This document shows, piece by piece, positions 44,831-54,049 of a DNA stretch of 64,000 bases. Positions within the stretch are counted from its first letter, which is position 1. The number at the start of each line of letters is the position of its first letter. The notes under the pieces are model-generated. The model had not been told where the DNA came from and ran no database searches. It saw only the letters and a program-made list of their open reading frames with translations. The position numbers and the translations under genes are program-made. This DNA comes from Gammaproteobacteria bacterium (lineage in GTDB: Bacteria > Pseudomonadota > Gammaproteobacteria > S012-40), in assembly GCA_029881255.1 (NCBI GenBank), contig JAOUMY010000006.1, positions 1-64,000 on the forward strand, written 5' to 3'.

Positions 44831-46642
44831 CTATTTAGCTACCCCGTCGGCAGTTACTAACTGTAGCGATGCCCTGGCTGCCGGAATCTCCTCGGCATTT
44901 AGCAGCTGAAAAAGTTTCTTGAATTCCTCCGAACCCAGATAGAAACTTTTTCCGCGCAGACCTTCATACAACTCACTATTCCGGCCAAAGGCATAGGCGA
45001 TGACATAATCCCGTCCAAAAGGAGGACGCACCTCGGATATTCTATCCAACTGCAAGGCTTCGAAGGCGGCGACGGAATTGAGTTCGGTCGCAAGATAGGG
45101 ATATATCACCGACACCAGGCCCGCGGGATCGATATTGAGCAAAAGAACGTAGGCATCCATATTGGTTCGTATAGAAAACCCGATCTCCTCGCCTAATACC
45201 GCAGTGGAACCGCGCCCACGTTGTAACATATCCAGTTCGACTTCAAACGATTGCGAAAAATCCCCGTGAACCAGAAGATCTGCCGTGGCCTGATTGATAA
45301 CCGCGTCTTTAATCGCCGCAGGATTTCCATTTTTCACTTTGGCAATCAAATCACCGGCATTACTTAACAACAATACATGACTCGGCGTTTGCCTTATCTC
45401 CAATTGATACGCGTCGCTACTGATTGCAATATCAGTTATCTCGCCGAGAATCTTGCGCAGCTTAGGGTCGAGACTGCTGTCGAGATATACCGGGAATTTT
45501 CTTTGATAAACAATATTTGGCGTCTGTCCGATATCGACGGTCTTAACTCGCGGTGACTGAACTTTTTGTTTCGTCACGCGTGCAGAAACCTGTTCGCCAG
45601 TGGATCGCGTACTGAACAATTCTCTATAGGCAAGATTACCTTTGTCCTCTGCCAGCGACGGAAGCGCCTGCGGCGTGTGTTCAAATCCACGAATTCGCAT
45701 CAGGTTTCTGACCGAGGTTTTTAACTCACCATAGGTTATCCGTCCGTCCTGATCCAGGTCGGCATTGATTTCTCCGTGCAGTATGCGTAACAAAGAATCG
45801 GTAAACGCGCCGTGTGGCTTACCGTCAACAGTCGGATAGACTGGAAGTAGTTTTGGGGGAATATCGAGTGCTCGCTCGTCTTCACCGGCAGCGGACAGAT
45901 AATAGATATTCTTGTATGGATAAGGATCGGCTTGTTCGGGCTCTGCCTGCTGCGTCGTTTCCGGTTTCTTTCTTTGTGCCAACCAATCCAAATCATCGGT
46001 CAACCCTTTGTAACTCATGACTTCCGAAATATTCATACTCCGAAATTCCGTATTCGCGACTTTATAGCGACTGCGCACGGTATTCCCGGAAAAACAGGCA
46101 TCGATAACCACAAACACATCGCGCCCACTTTCGTCTAATGCGGTAAACAAAGGGCGCAAATCACGTTTGCCAACTATGAGCCTGTCCACGATTTCTTCAC
46201 GATTTCCGGCGCTAAACACGTCTACTGGAATAAACGCCCCGGATGTCGTCGGCAGAACCCGTTCGAGCCCCTTGGTATTATCGCTTAATACATCTTGAAT
46301 ACCACTGTCATGGGCACTCGTTCCGTGACCACTCATGTAGATAAATATGCTATCGCCTTTTTTGGTTTTACTATGTAACTGGGAAATTTTTCTGATGATG
46401 TTGTCATGCGTGCCTTCTTTATCAAGCACAACATCTATTTTGTCTGGATCGAAACCCCATTTCTTGATCAATACTTTTTGAACCGCGTTGACATCATTCA
46501 CCGGCCCGGTTAACGCGCGGGTGGGATACGCGCCAACGCCAATCAATAACGCATGTTTTTCGGCTATGGCATTGCCGGTATAGAGCATTCCCAGACATGC
46601 ACACACGATGGCGATACGGCGTTTTGTTTTATTCCTTAACAT
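44831..46642 (-). CDS. Exported caspase-like protease with EF-hand and DUF4384-like domain
   Basis: 603 residues. Signal peptide to about NAIA (26). The peptidase C14 domain is at about 28-285, with the catalytic pair His106 (YMSGHGTS) and Cys183 (VIDACFSGN), both intact. A canonical EF-hand loop follows at 295-306 (DLDQDGRITYGE: Asp at 295, 297 and 299, Gly300, Ile302, Glu306). The C-terminal part, about 470-600, resembles DUF4384 (IGFSIRTNMDAYVLLLNID, LVSVIYPY). Calcium is a known activator of metacaspases, so regulation by calcium is plausible. The OmpA-like gene is 26 nt upstream. Confidence 0.85.
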   Translation of the reverse strand: MLRNKTKRRIAIVCACLGMLYTGNAIAEKHALLIGVGAYPTRALTGPVNDVNAVQKVLIKKWGFDPDKIDVVLDKEGTHDNIIRKISQLHSKTKKGDSIFIYMSGHGTSAHDSGIQDVLSDNTKGLERVLPTTSGAFIPVDVFSAGNREEIVDRLIVGKRDLRPLFTALDESGRDVFVVIDACFSGNTVRSRYKVANTEFRSMNISEVMSYKGLTDDLDWLAQRKKPETTQQAEPEQADPYPYKNIYYLSAAGEDERALDIPPKLLPVYPTVDGKPHGAFTDSLLRILHGEINADLDQDGRITYGELKTSVRNLMRIRGFEHTPQALPSLAEDKGNLAYRELFSTRSTGEQVSARVTKQKVQSPRVKTVDIGQTPNIVYQRKFPVYLDSSLDPKLRKILGEITDIAISSDAYQLEIRQTPSHVLLLSNAGDLIAKVKNGNPAAIKDAVINQATADLLVHGDFSQSFEVELDMLQRGRGSTAVLGEEIGFSIRTNMDAYVLLLNIDPAGLVSVIYPYLATELNSVAAFEALQLDRISEVRPPFGRDYVIAYAFGRNSELYEGLRGKSFYLGSEEFKKLFQLLNAEEIPAARASLQLVTADGVAK

Positions 46643-46668
46643 CCTCTCTCACCCGTCCTTTAGGTAAC

Positions 46669-47529
46669 TTACTCCATATAGACTTCAATGCGACGATTCA
46701 ATTTTTGAAGCCCTGCATCGTCACCACGGTAAAGTGGGCGCGTTTCTCCAAGCCCTCTAGTCAGTATCCGCCCGTCTAGCTCTGGCCGCATCGCAATGAT
46801 GGCGTCGGCGATGGCGCGCGCGCGTTTTTCCGACAAAATCAAATTAGGCATTTCCTCCCCGCGCGTATCCGCGTGACCAACAATGACCGCCGTTTCTCCA
46901 TTGAACTCACTATCTGCAAGTGCTTCGGCCAATACACTGACATTCTTCGCCGTGTCGTCAGAAACCTCAGTGCTATTGAAAACAAAATTTATCGCAATAT
47001 CGATAGAGGGTTTGATATCGCTGTCCAGTAAAACGGCGGAACGCCCCTGCAAGCCACGTTTGACTTGCGCGACGGTGAGCGGTTGTTCCACGCGCTTTTT
47101 ATCGAGTTCCAACATCAACTCAGGTATCCACTTTGGCGGATTGGGCAGCATATTGGTCGCTTTACGCAATATGGACAAAGGCACGCTGATCTGCCCTTGT
47201 TGTGCCAGTGACTCGGCGTAGCGCGACATGGCCAGTACGACTTCATCGTTATTCGATGCATATTTCTTAGCGTCTTTAAACGATGCCGCGGCGCTGGTGT
47301 AGCTTTCCTGATTCTGCTGTACTCTGCCCAACAAGAACCAGCTATCGAAACGATTACACACCGACACCGACTGTTTCAGAAGATTTTCTGCATCATCTAA
47401 CTGCCCGCGCTTCGTCGCAGCGCTTGCTTGCTCAAACAATGACTCGCCTTTGTCACAATCGTCCGCGTATGCAATGTTTATTGTGGTGATTAACATGACG
47501 GCTGCATAGACACTCTTCCAACAACACAT
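46669..47529 (-). CDS. TPR and OmpA-like peptidoglycan-anchoring protein
   Basis: 286 residues. Signal peptide to about AYAD (22). TPR-like repeats lie at about 25-115 (GESLFEQASAATKRGQLDDAENLL, read in parts, and SWFLLGRVQQNQESYTSAAASF). The OmpA C-terminal domain is at about 165-286, with the peptidoglycan-binding signature VIVGHADTRGEE, LSEKRARAIADAI and RGLGETRPL. The ATG at 47529 has GGAG 6 nt upstream and gives the signal peptide. It is probably cotranscribed with the EF-hand caspase and could tether the system to the cell wall. Confidence 0.85.
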   Translation of the reverse strand: MCCWKSVYAAVMLITTINIAYADDCDKGESLFEQASAATKRGQLDDAENLLKQSVSVCNRFDSWFLLGRVQQNQESYTSAAASFKDAKKYASNNDEVVLAMSRYAESLAQQGQISVPLSILRKATNMLPNPPKWIPELMLELDKKRVEQPLTVAQVKRGLQGRSAVLLDSDIKPSIDIAINFVFNSTEVSDDTAKNVSVLAEALADSEFNGETAVIVGHADTRGEEMPNLILSEKRARAIADAIIAMRPELDGRILTRGLGETRPLYRGDDAGLQKLNRRIEVYME

Positions 47530-47876
47530 TCTCATCTCCAGTATTTTGAACAGGCCGGTTTCAGGACCGCAAAACCTCAATTTTCTTGCTTGCGCTATTT
47601 TAGAGGGACAGTTTGTTTTTATAAACAACGAGGGGTATCAAAAAATTGGGGCCAGGCGCCTTCAGGGACATGAAAACCATGCAAGCCCGGCAAACTACAC
47701 GATCAATTATTCCTTTTATTACATATTATTATCCGATAAATATAATATTATATCTCAACCTAAGCCCTGCTATGCCTTTGTTCGAAAACGCAAGGTCAGC
47801 GTGGGGACAAAGAAGTGCTCATGCGCGACAAATCCTCCCCACGCTGGCCCAAGCCAGTCCGGATATATCATCGCCA
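47530..47876. other. Intergenic region inside the caspase cluster
   Basis: About 350 nt between the large propeller lipoprotein and the OmpA-like gene. It is the only large gap in the cluster, so a second promoter driving OmpA, caspase, sigma and anti-sigma genes is likely here. No credible ORF or hairpin was found. Confidence 0.5.
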
Positions 47877-50456
47877 CTACATAGGCTCAGTAATCAAAAC
47901 CATATCAGCATCGCCGCCCAGCGCCTGATCACCCAAGTTACCGTAAGTAAAACCGGTCAAAAAAACCAGTCCCTGCTCTTCGTCAAGCAACAAGGCATTG
48001 CCAACATCGCTGGCACCAGTCCCGTATTGCTTGCTCCATATCAGCGAGCCTTCGGGTGATAGCTTGATGAGAAATATGTCTTGTAAACCGGCATGCGCAT
48101 TTGATTCGTTCGATACGGTGCCCTCTGTTGACCCGGTAACATATATCTCGCCAACAGAGCTTACGACAACATCGTGCCCCTGCGTCCAGGCGCCCGCATC
48201 GATTTGGTAGGACCATATCTTGTTCAAGTTACTGTCGAGTTTAATCACAAAAACATCGGCGCGGCCGAATGTGTTCTTAGTCAAATTGTCACCGATCAAT
48301 CCGCCCGTCATCCCCGTAATAATGAGTTCCCCATTCTGGTCGAGCGTCATTGCATACGCATAATCGGTACTAAGCGTACCCAGTTGTACTAATTGCGTTC
48401 TATCGCCTTCTGGCGTGTACCTGGCGACAAAATAATCCCAGTCGCCACTATTACTACCTGGGCCCGTTAGTTCTGATGCTGTCGAGCCTATCGCGTAAAT
48501 CGAATCATCCGCGGCGACCACGACATCATTGCATTTGGTCGAGGCCGAGCCTATCGTACGCGACCAGATCTCCGCACCGGTTTCGTCCGCCTTCAACACA
48601 GAACATAGCTGTGCTGTTTCGTTTCGCCAGCCGCCAACAATAATGTTATTGCCTGAATCAACCTTTATTGATGTGGCCCTACCTCGGCCTGGAGAAAACG
48701 CCCACATCAATACGCCGGTGGCATCGTATTTTGCGTAAAACTGATCAAAGTCTCCGTCGCCTGCTATTGCACCACCAAAGTCTCCACCGGTTTCACCGCT
48801 AACCAGGATGTCACCCAGCAAATCCACGGCGATGGAGCGACCGTATTCCTCACCAATAGATCCACTTTGTTGCCGCCATTGTTCGACACCGTTGGGATTA
48901 ATATTCACCAGCACAATGTCCTGACTGCCGATATGGCTGCTAGTGCCCGCAAAGTTTCCGGAGCTATTACCAGTGATCAATAAATCGCTGGCGTTTGACA
49001 TCGTCATGCCTATTCCCCAGTCGAGTCCATCCGACGTACCGATTTGTTCTATTGATGAACGATTTGGAAACACTTCGACAGGGTCTGATGCGATTTCATG
49101 TCCACCACTAAATGTGGCGACGACAACTGCGTAGTAGCGTTGCCCATTGTCCAGCGGAGTGATCACTGCTGGAGAAGTCACCGACGGAAACAGTCTTGCG
49201 TCTGTAAAATCCGGATAAAACTTATAATTGAAATCTGGATTACTTGAGAGATAAATTGAATAGGACTGAGCGCCAGCGGCATTCCATGATAGCGTTGCCT
49301 TGCCGCTACCCGACTCCACCACTGGTGTTATCTGCGCAAAACAAAACACCTGGATATTGTTTACATCGCCGCTAACGACACCTACGCCACCGGTCACCGA
49401 GCATCTCTGCCCAACCGGCGGATTGCTAACGCTAAGCTGAAAACTATCCCCGGCCAGCAGAGTGTTAGGAAAACTAATCAGGGAATTAACCTGCAATTGT
49501 GCCGCAGTCACCGTAAGCGGAGTAAACTGATTTAGTTGCATCGATATTTCGCCGCCGGTGATACCGAAAAGACTCGCACTAATGGTATACGATTGGTCAA
49601 CAGGCTGTGGATCGGCCTGATTTTTCAAGACGCTAATGGCCTGCTCAACACTGGCAGAGTTTCCGCTACTGTCATACGCCGTCCACAACACTGTCGTTGA
49701 GCCGATGCCTATCGTCATTGGCAGGCTTGCGTTCAATTCGATTCGATCTGGAAAAAGCTCTTCCACCACGGGCGGACTTAGTGTTTCAAAAGTATAACTA
49801 TCGGCTGATGTGTGCTGCACAATCGGATCGGGGGTAATAAATACTGGCGGAGTGGTATCTATGATGGTGACAAGTTGGGTATCACTCATACTATGATCCG
49901 CATCTCGAATAACCCAGATTACCTCGGTCTGGCCTAAAGGAAACCCCTGGCCCGGCGCATCATTGAGTATGACGGTACTTGCTTCGTCAAATCCAGAACC
50001 ATTCGTCGTCCCCAGCAGCACCTTGGTAAACTCAGCACTCGCCTCCATCGTTACATCTGCTGGCGCATGAAACTCTCGCTTTTCTGCGCAATCAATGTCT
50101 ATAACAATTTCGCTGTCATCTACCACTCTGCCGGTCGAATTATTCAACTCACAATGCTGAATATCCGAACTTTCATCGATTGCAACGGTGTAATGACTTC
50201 CCACATTCAACGGTGTCTGAAAGGTATATCGTCCGTCCTCATCGACGATCAAACTGTCATTAAATTCCAGTCCCAGCTTGCGCAGGGTAACTTTACCCTT
50301 ATTAATGAGGATGAGTTCACCGTCAAGATTTTCAACATCGACTGAAACGAATATGGATTTGGTTTCCGTACCACCGATACCACAGGCAGACAGTAGCAAA
50401 ACTGAGAAAACGAGAAGCAGGGAATTAGTCACAACATTTCGCACGCGTTGGAACAC
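47877..50456 (-). CDS. Large lipoprotein with HYR and SBBP-type beta-propeller repeats
   Basis: 859 residues. The lipobox is LLLSACG (lipidated Cys25). HYR-type Ig domains lie at about 135-285 (HAPADVTMEASAEFTKV, LGQTEVIWVIRDADHS, STTVLWTAYDSSGNSASVEQ). A fibronectin-like domain is at about 385-470. From about 475 to the end there are seven or so propeller blades of the SBBP kind (GDILVSGETGGDFGG, IYVTGSTEGTV, QGLVFLTGFTYGN). Likely surface-exposed and involved in protein or substrate binding. It lies 3 nt after the barrel gene, a clear operon junction. Confidence 0.8.
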   Translation of the reverse strand: MFQRVRNVVTNSLLLVFSVLLLSACGIGGTETKSIFVSVDVENLDGELILINKGKVTLRKLGLEFNDSLIVDEDGRYTFQTPLNVGSHYTVAIDESSDIQHCELNNSTGRVVDDSEIVIDIDCAEKREFHAPADVTMEASAEFTKVLLGTTNGSGFDEASTVILNDAPGQGFPLGQTEVIWVIRDADHSMSDTQLVTIIDTTPPVFITPDPIVQHTSADSYTFETLSPPVVEELFPDRIELNASLPMTIGIGSTTVLWTAYDSSGNSASVEQAISVLKNQADPQPVDQSYTISASLFGITGGEISMQLNQFTPLTVTAAQLQVNSLISFPNTLLAGDSFQLSVSNPPVGQRCSVTGGVGVVSGDVNNIQVFCFAQITPVVESGSGKATLSWNAAGAQSYSIYLSSNPDFNYKFYPDFTDARLFPSVTSPAVITPLDNGQRYYAVVVATFSGGHEIASDPVEVFPNRSSIEQIGTSDGLDWGIGMTMSNASDLLITGNSSGNFAGTSSHIGSQDIVLVNINPNGVEQWRQQSGSIGEEYGRSIAVDLLGDILVSGETGGDFGGAIAGDGDFDQFYAKYDATGVLMWAFSPGRGRATSIKVDSGNNIIVGGWRNETAQLCSVLKADETGAEIWSRTIGSASTKCNDVVVAADDSIYAIGSTASELTGPGSNSGDWDYFVARYTPEGDRTQLVQLGTLSTDYAYAMTLDQNGELIITGMTGGLIGDNLTKNTFGRADVFVIKLDSNLNKIWSYQIDAGAWTQGHDVVVSSVGEIYVTGSTEGTVSNESNAHAGLQDIFLIKLSPEGSLIWSKQYGTGASDVGNALLLDEEQGLVFLTGFTYGNLGDQALGGDADMVLITEPM

Positions 50457-50459
50457 AGG

Positions 50460-51215
50460 CTATAGTCCTACCGTATAACTCAACCCGGCGATCAACCCAT
50501 GTTCGCTAATTGCAGAACCAGAAAGGCTACCGAGCAAAACATTTTGTCGATATTTGTAGCCCGCAGAAAATCGCCAATCAGGGGCAAGCTGAGGTAACCA
50601 GGCAAGGCCAATCTCACCTGTCAGATTTACCCCTTTGTGTGCTGAACTTTGTGAGCCATCGGAAACTTCGCTATCGATCAGTAATAGTCCCAGGTTTTGA
50701 TAAGACAACAGACTCGTTGCAAGGGGTTGATAGGCGCTAATCCCTCCCCCCACTCCGACATCTATCTGTCCGATATTTGAATTGGTGTTGGCGGTAAAAA
50801 AACCGGTATCCATAAGTTCTGTTTTTGTCGAAAGAAACTTTGCGTCAACAAATGCCGCAATACGCTTACCGAAATAGTAGCCCAGATAGAGATCCACATC
50901 GGCGGTTTGCGTTTTGATATCAAGCCCGACAACAGAAGAGTGGACATCACCACCACTCAGATTGATTCCGCCAAACCATTCCCCTTGGCTAACAGCAATT
51001 GTTAATCCAGGAAAGTGCGCAGTTTGATATACTTCACTCAGATATTGTTGCGACGATACATTCGTCTGCATAGACCAGTATTTTAATGCGGAAGTGATGC
51101 GAGTTTCCTCGCTACCGAAGGCAGACGAGACTGAAAACGCATACACACTCAACATAAAAATTAGCATTTTCCTGAGAGATTTTTTGAAAAGCGTCGTTGT
51201 TCTTTTTTGTACCAT
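50460..51215 (-). CDS. Outer-membrane beta-barrel-like protein of the caspase cluster
   Basis: 251 residues. Signal sequence ends near SSAFGS (about 33). Alternating hydrophobic strands are seen (GLTIAVSQGEWFGGINLSG, TADVDLYLGYYFGKRIAAFV, LAPDWRFSAGYKYRQN), and the last strand is LIAGLSYTVGL. This is the pattern of a small outer-membrane barrel, although it ends in Leu, not Phe. Family not recognised. It lies 11 nt after the first caspase gene and 3 nt before the lipoprotein gene. Confidence 0.7.
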   Translation of the reverse strand: MVQKRTTTLFKKSLRKMLIFMLSVYAFSVSSAFGSEETRITSALKYWSMQTNVSSQQYLSEVYQTAHFPGLTIAVSQGEWFGGINLSGGDVHSSVVGLDIKTQTADVDLYLGYYFGKRIAAFVDAKFLSTKTELMDTGFFTANTNSNIGQIDVGVGGGISAYQPLATSLLSYQNLGLLLIDSEVSDGSQSSAHKGVNLTGEIGLAWLPQLAPDWRFSAGYKYRQNVLLGSLSGSAISEHGLIAGLSYTVGL

Positions 51216-51226
51216 CGTCTTAACCC

Positions 51227-52273
51227 TTACATACTGACCAAGGGCGTGTACAACGGCTTATGCACTTCATCAAGTTCTTCCGTGTTCCGTTGTGGCTGGG
51301 TAATTTCTACCTCGATCTTTTCTCCATCAATTGCAATATTGATAGCAAACTTCACGAATACAAATTCGCCCCCTTCATGTCGCGCCCCTTGAAGCACACC
51401 TCGCTGCGGCGTTTGTTTGACTGCATCACCCACACGAACCCGGACATCGCTACTAAGTTCGGAAATAGGAAAATAGCGTTTGGAATTATCTTTCAATTCC
51501 TGTAGCAGAAAATAGGTAAACGGCGAGTGGCCAGAATTACGATAACTGTCGTCGACGTATTCATCGCCACCGGCAGCGAGCACATAAACACTCTTGCGTC
51601 GATTCAGTTTTTCGATGTAGCGAGTCGAATAGCTTCGACCCGTTTTTTCGCTACCCGCGCTGCGAGTAAGTGTTCCACTAAAACAGGAGTCGGAGATAAG
51701 CAACACATGTTGAGTGATATCGCTGAGCGCGGCGACTTTTTCCTTGATGCGTGCATTGCTCACAAACAAGGAATCATCCCAGCCCTCTGCATCAACGGGA
51801 ACCCAGTAGGCCTCACCAGTTTTTTCGTTCTTATAGCCGTGACCAGCAAAATAGATCAGCACATTGTCGCCAAAACGCGAGGTTTCTATTAAGTCGGTCA
51901 AGGCCTGGATGATTTCGCGGTAGGCGGCGTTCTTGACCACGCGCACATCAGAAAACCCATAGTCATTCTTCAGGACATTCGCCAGCTCGATCGCCCCTGG
52001 TATGGCCGTATATAACTTACCCCACACCTGTTCTTTATCCTGATACTCGTTATTACCGATGATCAGGGCGCGAAATCTACCCGCGACGATAGTATCCGTA
52101 GTGGAGTTACGGGCAAGCCCTCGCTTAACGTTTTTGGTGTCGGTGTCAGATTTTGCACTCGGGTCAGCGAAGACATCGCTTGCGCAAACCGAAAATGGCG
52201 TGAGTATTGAAGCGACTATAGTAATAGTTGCAGTAAGGTATAAGTTAAGAAGCTTCCTCACAATACTATTCAT
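51227..52273 (-). CDS. Exported caspase-like protease (peptidase C14), first gene of the cluster
   Basis: 348 residues. A hydrophobic N-terminal segment (about 8-31) predicts export. The C14 domain is at about 65-300, with His145 (YFAGHGYK) and Cys197 (LISDSCFSGT) as the intact catalytic pair. A basic/charged linker at 40-65 may be a processing region. The C-terminal 50 residues are a strand-rich add-on. The ATG at 52273 is used; a GTG three codons earlier is possible. Two caspases in one gene cluster suggest a cascade or heteromeric action. Confidence 0.85.
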   Translation of the reverse strand: MNSIVRKLLNLYLTATITIVASILTPFSVCASDVFADPSAKSDTDTKNVKRGLARNSTTDTIVAGRFRALIIGNNEYQDKEQVWGKLYTAIPGAIELANVLKNDYGFSDVRVVKNAAYREIIQALTDLIETSRFGDNVLIYFAGHGYKNEKTGEAYWVPVDAEGWDDSLFVSNARIKEKVAALSDITQHVLLISDSCFSGTLTRSAGSEKTGRSYSTRYIEKLNRRKSVYVLAAGGDEYVDDSYRNSGHSPFTYFLLQELKDNSKRYFPISELSSDVRVRVGDAVKQTPQRGVLQGARHEGGEFVFVKFAINIAIDGEKIEVEITQPQRNTEELDEVHKPLYTPLVSM

Positions 52274-52489
52274 CCCTGCCACTTGGCTATTTTTTGATCA
52301 ATTCGCACACCCAACAGGCGGCGAAAAGACTACATATTCTCGATTCGCTGTGATGCCACAGGGAAATGCCCGCAGCTGGAAAGTATACATTCTTAGTTTA
52401 GGAATAGGTAGGCATATGCCATAGCGAATTTTACGCTTTATGCCCGTCTCTCTTAACGAGAAAGCGAATATTGACACGTCACTTTCGCG

Positions 52490-53812
52490 CTAGTTTAGTC
52501 CTCTAAATATCCGCGTCTCTCTGATTCGCTCTTCAATAATATTTTGTAACTGCTGATACTCCACACTCCCCACATTTTTATAACGTTGCTTAAATGTCTT
52601 TTCGTTTAGCCCCTCAGGCAAATCTGTAATCGCCGGCATAAAATCCTTTTCTGCAAGGTTCTCATTGGCCATAAACTGTTGCACAGCCAGTGCACTTTTT
52701 TCATCTCGTGTAGCAAGTTCAGCAAAGCTGACGCCGCTACGATCAGCAATCAGATCTGCAAATGAAAAACCCGATCCCCCCATGGAGTCAGAAATTTCTT
52801 TGGCCACCCCAATTGCGTCCGCCAAGCCCATACCCGCCGCTACGGTCAGCCCCGCGGAAACGAAATAGTGTTGATACAAATCGTGGCGTTCAGATAACAA
52901 ATAGCGATGATATGCGGGAAGGACAATGCGCTCGTCCTTCTTAGGCGGCAGGTATCGTTTCAAATAAAAACCTTGTGCGTAAACGGATAGGGCAAGCAAT
53001 AAGGCCTTGTTTTCCTCTACGGCAAGATTGTTTTTTAGTGAACGTTGCAGAGCGAAGACGAACATCGGCTGTATCAACGCGGTAACACTGATCTTCTTGC
53101 TGCGCTGCGCGCGCGTAATTTTGGCCAATTCATTGGAATGAGCAATTACGCGTGCGCGTAACGCTGGAGAGATTAACAAATCCTGTCCCCGATCCTGCAA
53201 ACGTCGAAACAGTTCTGGCTGCCATTCGTAGGTCAACACGATTTTATCCGGTCTGACACGCAGGTTTCGAAGTGATGACAAGGCCGCGCGATATTCTTCA
53301 TATCGTTGGGCAGTATAGCGATGGGTATAGTCCAAAACATGTTTCAGCAGCCACGCCGGAACGTCCAGCTTACCCACTTTAAGATGTGTGATTTCTACAG
53401 TCATCAAGTCATCAACTCGAACGTCGCCCTCTAGATTGATATAGGCACCGAATATAGTGAGCGGCGAAAGCAGGGTCGCGCGTATGCCGATGTGCTGATA
53501 CTCCAGTTTTAAAACTACGTTTCCCGGTATCACACGCCTCAGGCCATATCTGGCTGCCAGATTTAGCTCATCCTCGCGCAACTCCACCAGCTTGAAATGT
53601 CGTTGACGCGCGCCGCGAGGCAAATTGTGTTCGATGATTTTTTTGATGCGTTTTACATTCTCATGGGAAAGTGGCTTGCCCGTATCGGCAACCAGGGCTG
53701 TACCAGAATGGATCAACAGCAGAAAGGACAATCCCAGCACGGGCAGCCCGATAAACAGAAAGCTCAGCACATAAACGGTAACGCGCATAAGCGCCCGGTG
53801 TGGTTCAATCAA
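52490..53812 (-). CDS. Membrane-anchored protein of unknown function
   Basis: 440 residues. One N-terminal membrane segment (about 12-35), then a mostly helical periplasmic part of about 400 residues with a beta stretch at 85-150. The segment DLIADRSGVSFAELATRDEKSA near the end is distinctive but I do not recognise it. The TTG at 53812 is used because GAGAGGG lies 8 nt upstream; the ATG at 53788 lacks one. It reads toward the caspase cluster from 216 nt away and may or may not belong to it. Confidence 0.7.
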   Translation of the reverse strand: MIEPHRALMRVTVYVLSFLFIGLPVLGLSFLLLIHSGTALVADTGKPLSHENVKRIKKIIEHNLPRGARQRHFKLVELREDELNLAARYGLRRVIPGNVVLKLEYQHIGIRATLLSPLTIFGAYINLEGDVRVDDLMTVEITHLKVGKLDVPAWLLKHVLDYTHRYTAQRYEEYRAALSSLRNLRVRPDKIVLTYEWQPELFRRLQDRGQDLLISPALRARVIAHSNELAKITRAQRSKKISVTALIQPMFVFALQRSLKNNLAVEENKALLLALSVYAQGFYLKRYLPPKKDERIVLPAYHRYLLSERHDLYQHYFVSAGLTVAAGMGLADAIGVAKEISDSMGGSGFSFADLIADRSGVSFAELATRDEKSALAVQQFMANENLAEKDFMPAITDLPEGLNEKTFKQRYKNVGSVEYQQLQNIIEERIRETRIFRGLN

Positions 53813-53922
53813 CTTACCGCCCTCTCGCTAACCCGGCTTTTCCAAAACTATGCGCCATGAAAATCACCATCACGCCTAAATGCACCACGATGCAGCAACA
53901 AAGCACAAGAACGCAAACATGC

Positions 53923-53937
53923 GCACCATATTGGTGC
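53923..53937. promoter_or_regulatory. NtrC-type dyad upstream of amtB
   Basis: GCACC-ATATT-GGTGC exactly fits the NtrC half-site pattern GCACC-N5-GGTGC. A weaker half-site GCACC-ACGAT-GCAGC lies at 53882-53896. Two imperfect sigma-54 elements follow, each GG-N10-GT instead of GG-N10-GC: GG at 53958-53959, and GG at 53993-53994. Together they suggest nitrogen-limitation control of amtB. Confidence 0.65.
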
Positions 53938-54049
53938 GATCTGATGCCGAACACTGAGGCTTACTCCTTGTTTTAACAAAGCTTTTTGAAGAGGCATAAT
54001 TCCTGTATTGCCTGCGCCCATAACGATGAATGAAATGAGAGGAGTCATA

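Noticed and set aside
47646-48059. 137-codon plus-strand frame between the OmpA-like and propeller genes
   Set aside because: Half of it is antisense to the lipoprotein gene and the rest has no ribosome-binding site or recognisable sequence.
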